A stretch of 5,962 bases of DNA from Acidobacteriota bacterium (lineage in GTDB: Bacteria; Acidobacteriota; JAAYUB01; JAMOQF01), in contig JALULU010000369.1 of the NCBI GenBank assembly GCA_027040585.1, positions 1-5,962 on the forward strand, written 5' to 3'. Numbering within the stretch: the first letter of the stretch is position 1; each line of letters begins with the position of its first letter. Below the pieces are notes generated by a model. The model had not been told where the DNA came from and made no database searches. It saw only the letters and a list, made by a program, of their open reading frames with translations. This document shows positions 1 to 5,456 of the stretch, piece by piece. Made by a program: the position numbers and the translations under genes.

Positions 1-278
1 ATCATACAGAGGGTGATATAATTGATGGGAAGGTTGTACATAAGACAAATTTTGGTGCTTTTGTTAGTCTTGATGATGGTGTAGAAGCTCTTTGTCATGT
101 ATCTGAACTTGATAGATCAATTGAAGACTTAGAAATAGGGGAAAAAATAAAAGTAAAAATAACAAGTATAAACCTTTCAGAAAGGAAAATTGGAATTACA
201 GCTAAAGACCTTATACCTTTGAAAGAAAGGATAAAAAAACAAATTTTGGAATTGGAGGAGGGAAAAGGAAATGACTAA
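1..278 (+). CDS. rpsA: S1 RNA-binding domain protein, C-terminal end (probable 30S ribosomal protein S1), partial
   Basis: The open frame enters at base 3 and ends at TAA 276-278, giving 91 visible residues; the 5' end is outside the window. Almost all of it is one S1/OB-fold domain. It contains the hallmark strand GKVVHKTNFGAFV, then VEALCHVSEL, then a basic strand and ERKIGITAKD, where S1 repeats usually have ERKISLS. A charged tail of about 20 residues follows (LKERIKKQILELEEGKGND). S1 proteins bind mRNA on the 30S subunit and help start translation. S1 domains also occur in PNPase, RNase E/G and Tex. The tail and the HU/IHF gene directly downstream, as in proteobacterial rpsA-ihfB, favour ribosomal S1. 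The last 8 bases overlap the HU start, and the HU Shine-Dalgarno lies inside this gene, so translation is probably coupled. The S1 fold is certain; the rpsA assignment is inferred from context. Confidence 0.8.
   Translation, partial: HTEGDIIDGKVVHKTNFGAFVSLDDGVEALCHVSELDRSIEDLEIGEKIKVKITSINLSERKIGITAKDLIPLKERIKKQILELEEGKGND
254..262 (+). promoter_or_regulatory. Shine-Dalgarno of the HU-like gene
   Basis: The purine run GGAGGAGGG contains a perfect GGAGG and ends 8 bases before the ATG at 271. It lies inside the last codons of the upstream S1 gene. It fixes the HU start and suggests that ribosomes finishing S1 can restart on HU. Confidence 0.75.
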
Positions 279-546
279 AATGGAATTAATAAAGTTAATT
301 GCTGAAAAAATGGGAATAACACAGAAAGAAAGTGCAGAAGCAGTTAATTTAATTTTGGAATCCATGGCGGATACACTATCAAAAGGAGAAAGTATAAAAA
401 TTAAGGGATTTGGCGTTTTCAATGTAAAACAAATGGAAGAGAAAATTGCCAGAAACCCGAAAACAGGTGAAAAGGTAAAAGTACCACCCAAAAAAGTTGT
501 AAGATTTAAACCTGGAAAAGAACTTAAAGAGATGGTAAACGAGTAA
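271..546 (+). CDS. HU/IHF-family histone-like DNA-binding protein
   Basis: A 91-residue protein, the normal length of the HU/IHF family. These small basic proteins act as dimers, insert into the minor groove and bend DNA in the nucleoid. The N-terminal helical dimerisation part is residues 1-42. It is followed by the strand motif IKGFGVF (44-50) and the DNA-gripping arm with ARNPKTGEKV (60-69). Pro63 in this arm is the conserved residue that intercalates between base pairs. PPKKVVRFKPGKELKEMV (72-89) is the usual C-terminal strand and helix. The start has a strong GGAGG site. The gene overlaps the S1 gene by 8 bases and lies 1 base before the HIT gene. Its position after an S1 gene recalls ihfB, but sequence alone does not separate HU homodimers from IHF subunits, so no symbol is given. 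Confidence 0.95.
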   Translation: MTKMELIKLIAEKMGITQKESAEAVNLILESMADTLSKGESIKIKGFGVFNVKQMEEKIARNPKTGEKVKVPPKKVVRFKPGKELKEMVNE

Positions 547-547
547 T

Positions 548-1039
548 ATGGATTATTTATGGACTCCCTGGAGATATCAATATATTAAGAAAGCAAGTGA
601 AAATAACCAAGAAGGATGTATTTTTTGTAAACTTCCTAAAGAGAATAAAGATGAAGAAAATTTCATTCTTTACAGGGGAAAATATAATTTCATAATTCTA
701 AACAGGTTTCCTTATACAAATGGACACTCAATGATTGTTCCCTTCAGGCATTTTGGTGAATTCCATATGATGACTGATGATGAAGGAAATGAAATATTAA
801 AACTTACAAAAACGCTTCAGAAGGCACTTATTGAAATTTACAATCCCGAAGGATTTAATATAGGATTTAATCAGGGAAAATGTGCAGGAGCAGGGGTTGC
901 AGATCACCTACATTTACACGTTGTTCCTCGCTGGACAGGAGATTCTAATATGGTTTCAATTATAGGAGAGACAAGAATAGTTCCAGAAGATTTAAAAACA
1001 ACATATAACAAACTTAGCAATGTTTTAAAAAATCTATAA
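548..1039 (+). CDS. HIT-family nucleotide hydrolase/phosphorylase (Ap4A phosphorylase-like)
   Basis: A 163-residue histidine-triad protein. The triad HLHLHVV is at residues 120-126; by family knowledge the middle histidine (His122) or its neighbour forms the nucleotidyl intermediate on the alpha-phosphate of nucleotides. The N-terminus LWTPWRYQYI (4-13), the CIFC pair (24-27), NGHSMIVPFRH (58-68) and HVVPRWTGDSN (124-134) resemble the branch that includes mycobacterial Ap4A phosphorylase. Substrates are therefore likely dinucleoside polyphosphates or nucleotide adducts, but the exact reaction cannot be read from sequence. Cys24/Cys27 with downstream histidines could bind zinc, as in some HIT proteins. 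The ATG is 1 base after the HU stop and has only weak upstream purines, so translation is probably coupled to HU. greA follows after 13 bases. Confidence 0.93.
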   Translation: MDYLWTPWRYQYIKKASENNQEGCIFCKLPKENKDEENFILYRGKYNFIILNRFPYTNGHSMIVPFRHFGEFHMMTDDEGNEILKLTKTLQKALIEIYNPEGFNIGFNQGKCAGAGVADHLHLHVVPRWTGDSNMVSIIGETRIVPEDLKTTYNKLSNVLKNL

Positions 1040-1042
1040 AAT

Positions 1043-1047
1043 AGGTG
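1043..1047 (+). promoter_or_regulatory. Shine-Dalgarno of greA
   Basis: AGGTG lies 5 bases before the ATG at 1053, in the short gap after the HIT stop. It favours this start over the in-frame ATG at 1065. Confidence 0.6.
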
Positions 1048-1052
1048 AAAAA

Positions 1053-1526
1053 ATGGCTTTTTATATGACAAAAAAAACATATGAAAAATTTCAAAAAAGA
1101 CTTGAAGAAATCCAAAAAGAAAAATATGTTGTGGCTAAAGACCTTCAGGTAGCAGCATCTTATGGCGATCTGTCTGAGAATGCAGAATATGATGCAGCCA
1201 AAGAAAGAAAGGAAATGCTTGCCATTGAAGAATTAAAAATAAGGGATAGACTCGCAAATGTTGTTTTAATAGAAGAAATGGATTTACCTGATAAAAAAGT
1301 AACCATTGGTAAAAAAGTTAAGATTTTGGACAAGGAAACTGGGGAAGAAATGGAATTTGCCATTTTAGGTGAATTTGACGAGTGGGATGGAATAGAGGTA
1401 ATTTCCATAAATGCACCCCTTGCAAGGGGATTATTAAATACAAAAGTTGGAAGAACCGCAGAGGTAAAATTGCCAAAAGGTGTAAAATACTATAAAGTTT
1501 TGTCAGTGGAAAATCTTTTTAAATAA
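1053..1526 (+). CDS. greA: Transcription elongation factor GreA
   Basis: A 157-residue protein, the same size as E. coli GreA (158). GreA enters the RNA polymerase secondary channel and stimulates cleavage of backtracked RNA so that stalled elongation resumes. Residues 1-75 form the coiled-coil domain. Its tip carries GDLSENAEYDAAKE (38-51), in which Asp39 and Glu42 match the catalytic acidic pair of E. coli GreA (Asp41/Glu44). The C-terminal FKBP-like domain begins near residue 80. It includes VTIGKKVKI (83-91) and INAPLARGLLNTKVG (119-133), equivalent to the SPLARALLGK-type motif. It is the last gene of the plus-strand cluster and converges with cvpA, with 5 bases between stop codons. There is no GC-rich terminator after it, only a T8 tract (1535-1542). 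The acidic tip favours GreA function rather than an inhibitory Gfh homologue. Confidence 0.96.
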   Translation: MAFYMTKKTYEKFQKRLEEIQKEKYVVAKDLQVAASYGDLSENAEYDAAKERKEMLAIEELKIRDRLANVVLIEEMDLPDKKVTIGKKVKILDKETGEEMEFAILGEFDEWDGIEVISINAPLARGLLNTKVGRTAEVKLPKGVKYYKVLSVENLFK

Positions 1527-1531
1527 CAAAA

Positions 1532-2056
1532 CTATTTTTTTTCTATCCACTTTTCATACAACTTATTATATTCTTTTTTAAAGGCTTTTTTTACTTTATT
1601 TGAACTTAAATGTATCATAACATTTGAGGTCGATAAAATATAGGGTGCAAAAAAAGACCTTTCCACAAGATTTTCCTTAAACGAAAAGGTTACCATAACT
1701 ATTAGAATTCCAGCCACAATGAGCCACGCCCTTATAAAACCAAGAAGCATACCTATAAGTCTATCAAGCCACTTTAAATTTGCTGCTTTTATCAATTTAT
1801 TAAAAAGGAAAATAAGAAGTGCTGATAAAGCAATTATTCCCAAAAAAATTGTGAGAAAACCAAGAACATTTCTAATAACAGCGCTATTTACAAATCCGAT
1901 AAAAACACTTCCCACACTTTCATAATAATAAGTTCCAAGATATATTCCAATTATAACCGAAACGATGGAAAAAAATTCCCTGATAAAACCCTTTATAAAA
2001 CTGAAAAAAATTGAAATTGCAAAAATAATTAAAATCAAGATGTCTAAACTATTCAT
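1532..2056 (-). CDS. cvpA: CvpA-family integral membrane protein
   Basis: A 174-residue hydrophobic protein starting at the ATG at 2056. That start has a well-spaced GAGGTT site; an upstream in-frame start at 2089 would add 11 residues inside purC and has less support. There are about four membrane spans: roughly residues 4-21, 28-46, 64-86 and 102-124. A lysine-rich tail (155-174) follows and is probably cytoplasmic. The segment IKGFIREFFSIVSVIIG (21-37) and LDRLIGMLLGFIRAWLI (98-114) match the two conserved CvpA blocks (G-x-x-R-G/E-x-x-S and L-D-R-x-x-G). CvpA was named for colicin V production in E. coli and is linked to envelope homeostasis; its molecular activity is unclear. The start overlaps the purC stop by 8 bases. 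In E. coli cvpA is also beside a purine gene (purF), so the link to purC here is notable. Confidence 0.82.
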   Translation of the reverse strand: MNSLDILILIIFAISIFFSFIKGFIREFFSIVSVIIGIYLGTYYYESVGSVFIGFVNSAVIRNVLGFLTIFLGIIALSALLIFLFNKLIKAANLKWLDRLIGMLLGFIRAWLIVAGILIVMVTFSFKENLVERSFFAPYILSTSNVMIHLSSNKVKKAFKKEYNKLYEKWIEKK

Positions 2057-2978
2057 CTGCAACCTCAAAATGTTTAAGTAAATCCTCACCTGTTAAAATT
2101 CTATATATTTCAAGATATTTCTTTGAAGTCATATCAATAACATCTTGAGGTAATTCTGGGGGAACACTTTTTCTATCCCAATTGCTATTTAACAAAAAAT
2201 CTCTGACATACTGTTTATCATAAGAAAATTGTCCCCTCCCCGATTCATATTGTGAAAGGGGCCAGAATCTTGAACAGTCAGGGGTAAAAATCTCATCAAT
2301 TAAAATCAACTTGCCATCAATAATTCCAAATTCCATCTTGGTATCGGCTAAAATTATTCCTCTCTCATAAGCATAGTTATGAGCTTTTAAATATAGGTCA
2401 ATGGAAGTATCCCTTATCTTTTTTGAAAGATCTTCGCCTATTAAGTCAGACATTTTTTGAAAGGATATGTTTTCATCATGCCCCTCTTCAGCCTTGGTAG
2501 ATGGAGTAAAAATTGGCTCAAGTAGTTTTTCAGATTCCTTTAAACCTTCAGGTAATTTTATTCCACACACCTCACCATTTCTAAGGTATTCTTTCCATCC
2601 AGAACCAGAAATATAACCCCTTACAATACATTCGACCATAATTGGCTTTGCCTTTTTAACTAAAACAGCCCTTCCATTTAAAAATCTTTCATATTCTTTA
2701 AATTCCTCAGGAAATTTATCAACTTCATAGGTTATGATGTGGTTCTCTATTATATTCCTAAAAAAATCAAACCAGAACAAGCTCAGCTTATTTAAAACTA
2801 TTCCTTTAAATGGAATTAGTGACTTTAAAACAAAATCGAAGGCTGAAATCCTATCAGTTGTGATAATTAAAAGATTTTCGCCAAGATCTACAATTTGCCT
2901 TACCTTTCCTTCCTTAATTTTAAAATTCTCCTTGAAATTAACCCTTAAAAGTGGGGTTATAACTTCTTTACCTGCCAT
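2049..2978 (-). CDS. purC: Phosphoribosylaminoimidazole-succinocarboxamide synthase (SAICAR synthetase)
   Basis: A 309-residue enzyme of de novo purine synthesis. It joins aspartate to CAIR with ATP to make SAICAR in the cytoplasm. Motifs in order are EGKVRQIVDLG (23-33, ATP-binding strand), TDRISAFD (41-48), RGYISGSGWKEY (120-131), FTPSTKAEEGHDENIS (157-172), LADTKMEFG (210-218) and IDEIFTPDCSRFW (227-239). The key substrate-binding residues of the family appear intact. The protein is longer than the roughly 240-residue form of E. coli and Bacillus. The YISGSGWKEY version and the C-terminal extension (about 240-309) place it with the long, yeast Ade1-like type also found in many bacteria. 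An AGAGGTG site lies 4 bases before the ATG. The dus stop lies 9 bases upstream and cvpA overlaps the end by 8 bases, so the three genes are probably co-transcribed. No other purine genes are visible here. Confidence 0.97.
   Translation of the reverse strand: MAGKEVITPLLRVNFKENFKIKEGKVRQIVDLGENLLIITTDRISAFDFVLKSLIPFKGIVLNKLSLFWFDFFRNIIENHIITYEVDKFPEEFKEYERFLNGRAVLVKKAKPIMVECIVRGYISGSGWKEYLRNGEVCGIKLPEGLKESEKLLEPIFTPSTKAEEGHDENISFQKMSDLIGEDLSKKIRDTSIDLYLKAHNYAYERGIILADTKMEFGIIDGKLILIDEIFTPDCSRFWPLSQYESGRGQFSYDKQYVRDFLLNSNWDRKSVPPELPQDVIDMTSKKYLEIYRILTGEDLLKHFEVADE
2061..2066 (-). promoter_or_regulatory. Shine-Dalgarno of cvpA
   Basis: Read on the minus strand, GAGGTT lies 4 bases before the ATG at 2056, inside the end of purC. 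It decides the cvpA start in favour of 2056 over 2089. Confidence 0.6.
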
Positions 2979-2982
2979 TTAT

Positions 2983-2989
2983 CACCTCT
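2983..2989 (-). promoter_or_regulatory. Shine-Dalgarno of purC, overlapping the dus stop
   Basis: On the minus strand AGAGGTG begins within the TAG stop of dus (2988-2990) and ends 4 bases before the purC ATG. This tight arrangement fits coupled translation of dus and purC. Confidence 0.7.
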
Positions 2990-3980
2990 AAAATTTTCTG
3001 GAAATCTCATTATACAATTTTTCCACAATCTCTAAAATCTTTTTTCCATCCTTTTCACTGTAAATGTGTTTTCTGATTTTTGAAGCCCCATCAAAACCAT
3101 GAATAAAAAATGTAGAAAACCTTTTCATTTCACCAGCTTTTGCCTTATCCGGTAAATTTTGGTCAAGTTTTTTTAAAATTTTAACAAGTATTTCAATTTT
3201 TTCAATAAATCCCCTTTCTGGAAATTTTCCCATTTCCAGAAATTTATAAGTATCACAAAATATAAAGGGATTTTTTGTAACCCCCCTTCCAATCATCACT
3301 CCATCACATCCTGTTTCTATAAACATTTTGTAAGCATCTTCAGGGGTAAGTACATCTCCATTTCCAATAACCGGAATACTGACCCTTTCCTTTAATTCTC
3401 TTATATTTTCCCAGTTAGATTTCCCAGAGAACATCTCACTTCTCAATCTTGGATGTAAAGTAATCCACTTCACACCCAATTCTTCAGCAATTTTACCAGC
3501 TTTTAAAAAAACAGGGGTGTTAAAACCAGATCTTATTTTAACTGTAACAGGTAAGGAAACACTCTTTATAACTGCATTTAAAACGTTCTCAAAAAGATTT
3601 AAATCCCTTAAAAGTCCTGAACCTGCTCCATGTTTGACAACTTTTCGAACGGGACAACCAGCATTTATATCTATTATTTCAGAAAGCCCTTCCCCTTCTA
3701 TTATCCTGGCAGCCTCAGACATACTCTGAGGATTATATCCATAAATCTGAATAGCAAACACTTTCTCATTATTCCCTCTTTCCATCAACTTAAAAGTTTC
3801 TTCTTTATTCCTTATTATTGCCTCTGAACTTATTAATTCAGAAAAAGTTAATCCACATCCACCTAAAGAAAGTATAATTTCTCTGAAAAACTTGTTGGTG
3901 GTGCCAGCCATTGGAGCTAAAAAAAGATTGGGATAGATTTTTATACCATTAATTTCTATTTGTTTTAAAAAATTTTTCAT
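2988..3980 (-). CDS. dus: tRNA-dihydrouridine synthase (DusB-like)
   Basis: A 330-residue flavoenzyme that reduces specific uridines of tRNA to dihydrouridine using FMN and NADPH. The TIM-barrel carries the family motifs: FLAPMAGTTNKFFR (20-33), IQIYGYNP (78-85), DINAGCPVRKVVKHGAGSGLL (split at 104-113 and 114-124) with catalytic Cys109, VTVKIRSG (145-152), ITLHPRLRSEMFSG (173-186), VIGNGDV (205-211) and MIGRG (229-233). The last ~80 residues form the helical tRNA-binding domain. One oddity: the usual HGRTR after the lysine strand reads HPRLR, although the histidine (His176) is kept. The start is taken at the ATG at 3980. A TTG at 4001 would add 7 residues but lies in the hairpin of the preceding terminator. 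No Shine-Dalgarno at normal spacing precedes the ATG; a GGAGG is 14 bases away, in the hairpin. purC follows 9 bases after the stop. Confidence 0.95.
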   Translation of the reverse strand: MKNFLKQIEINGIKIYPNLFLAPMAGTTNKFFREIILSLGGCGLTFSELISSEAIIRNKEETFKLMERGNNEKVFAIQIYGYNPQSMSEAARIIEGEGLSEIIDINAGCPVRKVVKHGAGSGLLRDLNLFENVLNAVIKSVSLPVTVKIRSGFNTPVFLKAGKIAEELGVKWITLHPRLRSEMFSGKSNWENIRELKERVSIPVIGNGDVLTPEDAYKMFIETGCDGVMIGRGVTKNPFIFCDTYKFLEMGKFPERGFIEKIEILVKILKKLDQNLPDKAKAGEMKRFSTFFIHGFDGASKIRKHIYSEKDGKKILEIVEKLYNEISRKF

Positions 3981-3983
3981 AAA

Positions 3984-4010
3984 GGAAAAAGAGCCCTCCA
4001 AAGGGAGGGC
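3984..4010 (-). terminator. Rho-independent terminator (or attenuator) after ahcY
   Basis: Read on the minus strand, a perfect 7-bp GC-rich stem GCCCTCC/GGAGGGC (3993-3999 with 4004-4010, 4-base loop) is followed at once by TCTTTTTCC (3984-3992). A T-rich run (AAATTTTTTGT) precedes the stem, beginning just after the ahcY stop. This is a classic intrinsic terminator for ahcY. It leaves only 3 bases between the T-tract segment and the dus ATG at 3980, so dus needs read-through or a promoter inside ahcY. The plus strand has no T-run after the stem, so it is oriented for minus-strand transcripts. Confidence 0.85.
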
Positions 4011-4021
4011 ACAAAAAATTT

Positions 4022-5275
4022 CTAAGTTCCAGCAGAATAATCACTGAGGTATGCTACTTGCTCCTCTGTGAGTTCATCAATATTAATTCCCATCGTTTCA
4101 AGTTTCACCTTTGCAATTTCTTGATCTTGAGACTCGGGAATATCATAGACTTTATTTTCAAGGGTTTCACCTTCCCTTGCAAGTCTAAGCATTGACATAA
4201 ATTGATTAGCGAAACTCATATCCATTACCTCTGATGGATGCCCTTCTGCACCTGCAAGATTTACAAGTCTTCCCTTTGCAAGTAGATAAATTCGTCTTCC
4301 ATCTTCAAGTGTATATTCCTCATTATTTGGTCTAATCTCAACCTTATTTTTTGAGAGGCCTTCAAGGTCATTTATATTTATTTCACAGTCATAGTGCCCT
4401 GTATTACAAACTATGGCACCATCTTTCATATTCTCAAAATGTCTTTTTACAATAACATCCTTCATTCCAGTTGCGGTTATGAAAATATCCCCTATCTTTG
4501 CCGCTTCGTCCATTGGCATAACCCTGAATCCCTCAAGGGTTGCCTTAAGTGCAGCAGTTGGTTTTACTTCAGTAACTATAACATTTGCACCCAATCCTTT
4601 AGCTCTCATTGCACAGCCTTTTCCACAATGACCATATCCAGCTACAACAAAATTTTTACCTGCTATCATAACATTTGTAGATCGTAAAATTCCATCAATT
4701 GAAGACTGTCCTGTTCCGTAAACATTGTCAAAATCCCACTTTGTTTCAGCGTCATTAACTGCAATTACTGGGTAGAGAAGTTTTTTAGCCTTTCCCATTG
4801 CCCTTAACCTGTGTACACCTGTTGTGGTCTCCTCAGTTCCACCAATAATTTCCTTTGCAAGTTCAGGATGTTTATAGTGTACAGTAAAAATCAAATCTGC
4901 ACCGTCATCCAGTGTCAAATTTGGCTTTTGCTCAAGGGTTTTCTCAATACACCAGTAAAATTCATCCCTATTCATTCCGTGCCAGGCAAAAATGGAAATT
5001 CCATCCTCAGCAAGTGCAGCTGCCACATCATCTTTAGTTGATAGAGGATTACATCCACTCCATGCAACCTCCGCACCTGCGGCCTTTAATGTTTTAACTA
5101 AAACTGCAGTTTCCTTTGTAACGTGTAAACATCCAGAAATTTTAAAACCCTTTAGTGGCTTTGTTTTTGAATACTTTTCCCTTAACTTCATAAGGACAGG
5201 CATTCTGGATTCAGCCCACGCTATTTTTTGTTTTCCAAGAGGTGCAAGTGATATGTCTTTTACTTTATAATCCAT
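4022..5275 (-). CDS. ahcY: S-adenosylhomocysteine hydrolase (adenosylhomocysteinase)
   Basis: A 417-residue NAD-dependent enzyme that splits S-adenosylhomocysteine into adenosine and homocysteine, removing the inhibitory product of methyltransferases. Substrate and catalytic residues align with the human enzyme: His51 in CLHVTKETA (human His55), Asp124 in LDDGADL (Asp131), Glu149 in EETTTGV (Glu156), Lys179 and Asp183/Asn184 in VNDAETKWDFDN (Lys186, Asp190, Asn191), and His294 in CNTGHYDCEI (His301). The NAD-binding Rossmann loop is VVAGYGHCGKG (210-220). LAGAEGHPSEVMDMSF (340-355) is the conserved C-terminal block. The protein lacks the roughly 40-residue insertion of many proteobacterial forms. 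It ends YLSDYSAGT instead of the Lys/Tyr tail that reaches the neighbouring subunit's NAD in the human type, so it is the short archaeal/Thermotoga-like type. The ATG at 5275 has an AAAGGAG site; an in-frame TTG at 5293 is less likely. A promoter lies upstream and an intrinsic terminator downstream, so it may be a single-gene transcript. Confidence 0.97.
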   Translation of the reverse strand: MDYKVKDISLAPLGKQKIAWAESRMPVLMKLREKYSKTKPLKGFKISGCLHVTKETAVLVKTLKAAGAEVAWSGCNPLSTKDDVAAALAEDGISIFAWHGMNRDEFYWCIEKTLEQKPNLTLDDGADLIFTVHYKHPELAKEIIGGTEETTTGVHRLRAMGKAKKLLYPVIAVNDAETKWDFDNVYGTGQSSIDGILRSTNVMIAGKNFVVAGYGHCGKGCAMRAKGLGANVIVTEVKPTAALKATLEGFRVMPMDEAAKIGDIFITATGMKDVIVKRHFENMKDGAIVCNTGHYDCEININDLEGLSKNKVEIRPNNEEYTLEDGRRIYLLAKGRLVNLAGAEGHPSEVMDMSFANQFMSMLRLAREGETLENKVYDIPESQDQEIAKVKLETMGINIDELTEEQVAYLSDYSAGT

Positions 5276-5280
5276 AAATT

Positions 5281-5287
5281 CTCCTTT
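5281..5287 (-). promoter_or_regulatory. Shine-Dalgarno of ahcY
   Basis: On the minus strand AAAGGAG lies 5 bases before the ATG at 5275. It supports this start over the TTG at 5293. Confidence 0.8.
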
Positions 5288-5308
5288 AGACAAAATTTAT
5301 AAATGAAA

Positions 5309-5337
5309 AAGATACAAAAATTAATGGTTTAAGTCAA
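5309..5337 (-). promoter_or_regulatory. Probable sigma70-type promoter of ahcY
   Basis: On the minus strand a -35-like TTGACT (5332-5337, 5 of 6 to consensus) and a -10-like TATCTT (5309-5314, 4 of 6) are separated by exactly 17 bases. Transcription would start near 5302, giving a leader of about 26 bases with the AAAGGAG site. AT-rich DNA yields chance matches, but the spacing and placement are good. This is a prediction from pattern only. Confidence 0.5.
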
Positions 5338-5344
5338 ATGATTA

Positions 5345-5375
5345 ATTTATTTTGGTGCCAGGCAGAAAAATAAAT
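5345..5375. repeat. 31-bp interrupted dyad upstream of the ahcY promoter (candidate operator)
   Basis: An inverted repeat centred on base 5360. Outer arms ATTTATTTT (5345-5353) and AAAATAAAT (5367-5375) are perfectly complementary over 9 bp. An inner TGCC-A-GGCA (5356-5364) adds 4 bp, with two mismatched pairs between inner and outer arms, so 13 of 15 pairs match. A single central base makes a fully paired RNA hairpin impossible, and no T-run follows, so a protein-binding DNA site is more likely than a terminator. The centre lies about 58 bp upstream of the predicted ahcY start, and 7 bp separate its edge from the -35 box. Confidence 0.45.
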
Positions 5376-5456
5376 ATGTATAAATAAACTTCCACCTAAA
5401 ATTAATAATTAAAAATGCTAATGTAACTGAAAATTACAAATTTTAACTCAAACCCT

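Noticed and set aside
1506..1550. Possible bidirectional terminator hairpin GTGGA/TCCAC spanning the greA and cvpA ends
   Set aside because: The arms are 5 bp with a loop of about 35 bases and only a short AT stem inside, which is too weak to call a terminator. It is noted only as context for the convergent gap.
1719..1925. Plus-strand ORFs inside cvpA, dus and ahcY
   Set aside because: They lie opposite well-identified genes, have no recognisable domains or ribosome-binding sites, and are best explained as antisense shadows.
2089..2089. Longer cvpA form with 11 extra residues
   Set aside because: It would overlap purC by 41 bases, and the GAGGTT site points to the ATG at 2056, where the hydrophobic CvpA N-terminus begins.
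4001..4001. Upstream TTG start for dus, adding MEGSFSF
   Set aside because: The codon lies inside the terminator hairpin and has no ribosome-binding purines before it. The ATG at 3980 matches the usual N-terminal length of Dus proteins.
5293..5293. Upstream TTG start for ahcY
   Set aside because: The AAAGGAG site is placed for the ATG at 5275 and would lie inside the coding region of the longer form.
5431..5450. Small inverted repeats after the RHH stop (AAAATT/AATTTT and GTAA/TTAC)
   Set aside because: They are short, AT-rich and without a T-run, so they are expected by chance in DNA of this composition.
5276..5456. Search for a toxin gene or remnant downstream of the RHH gene
   Set aside because: The minus-strand frames are short and stop often. 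An AGGTGG at 5393-5398 resembles a ribosome-binding site, but no ATG follows at the right distance and no toxin-like peptide is encoded.
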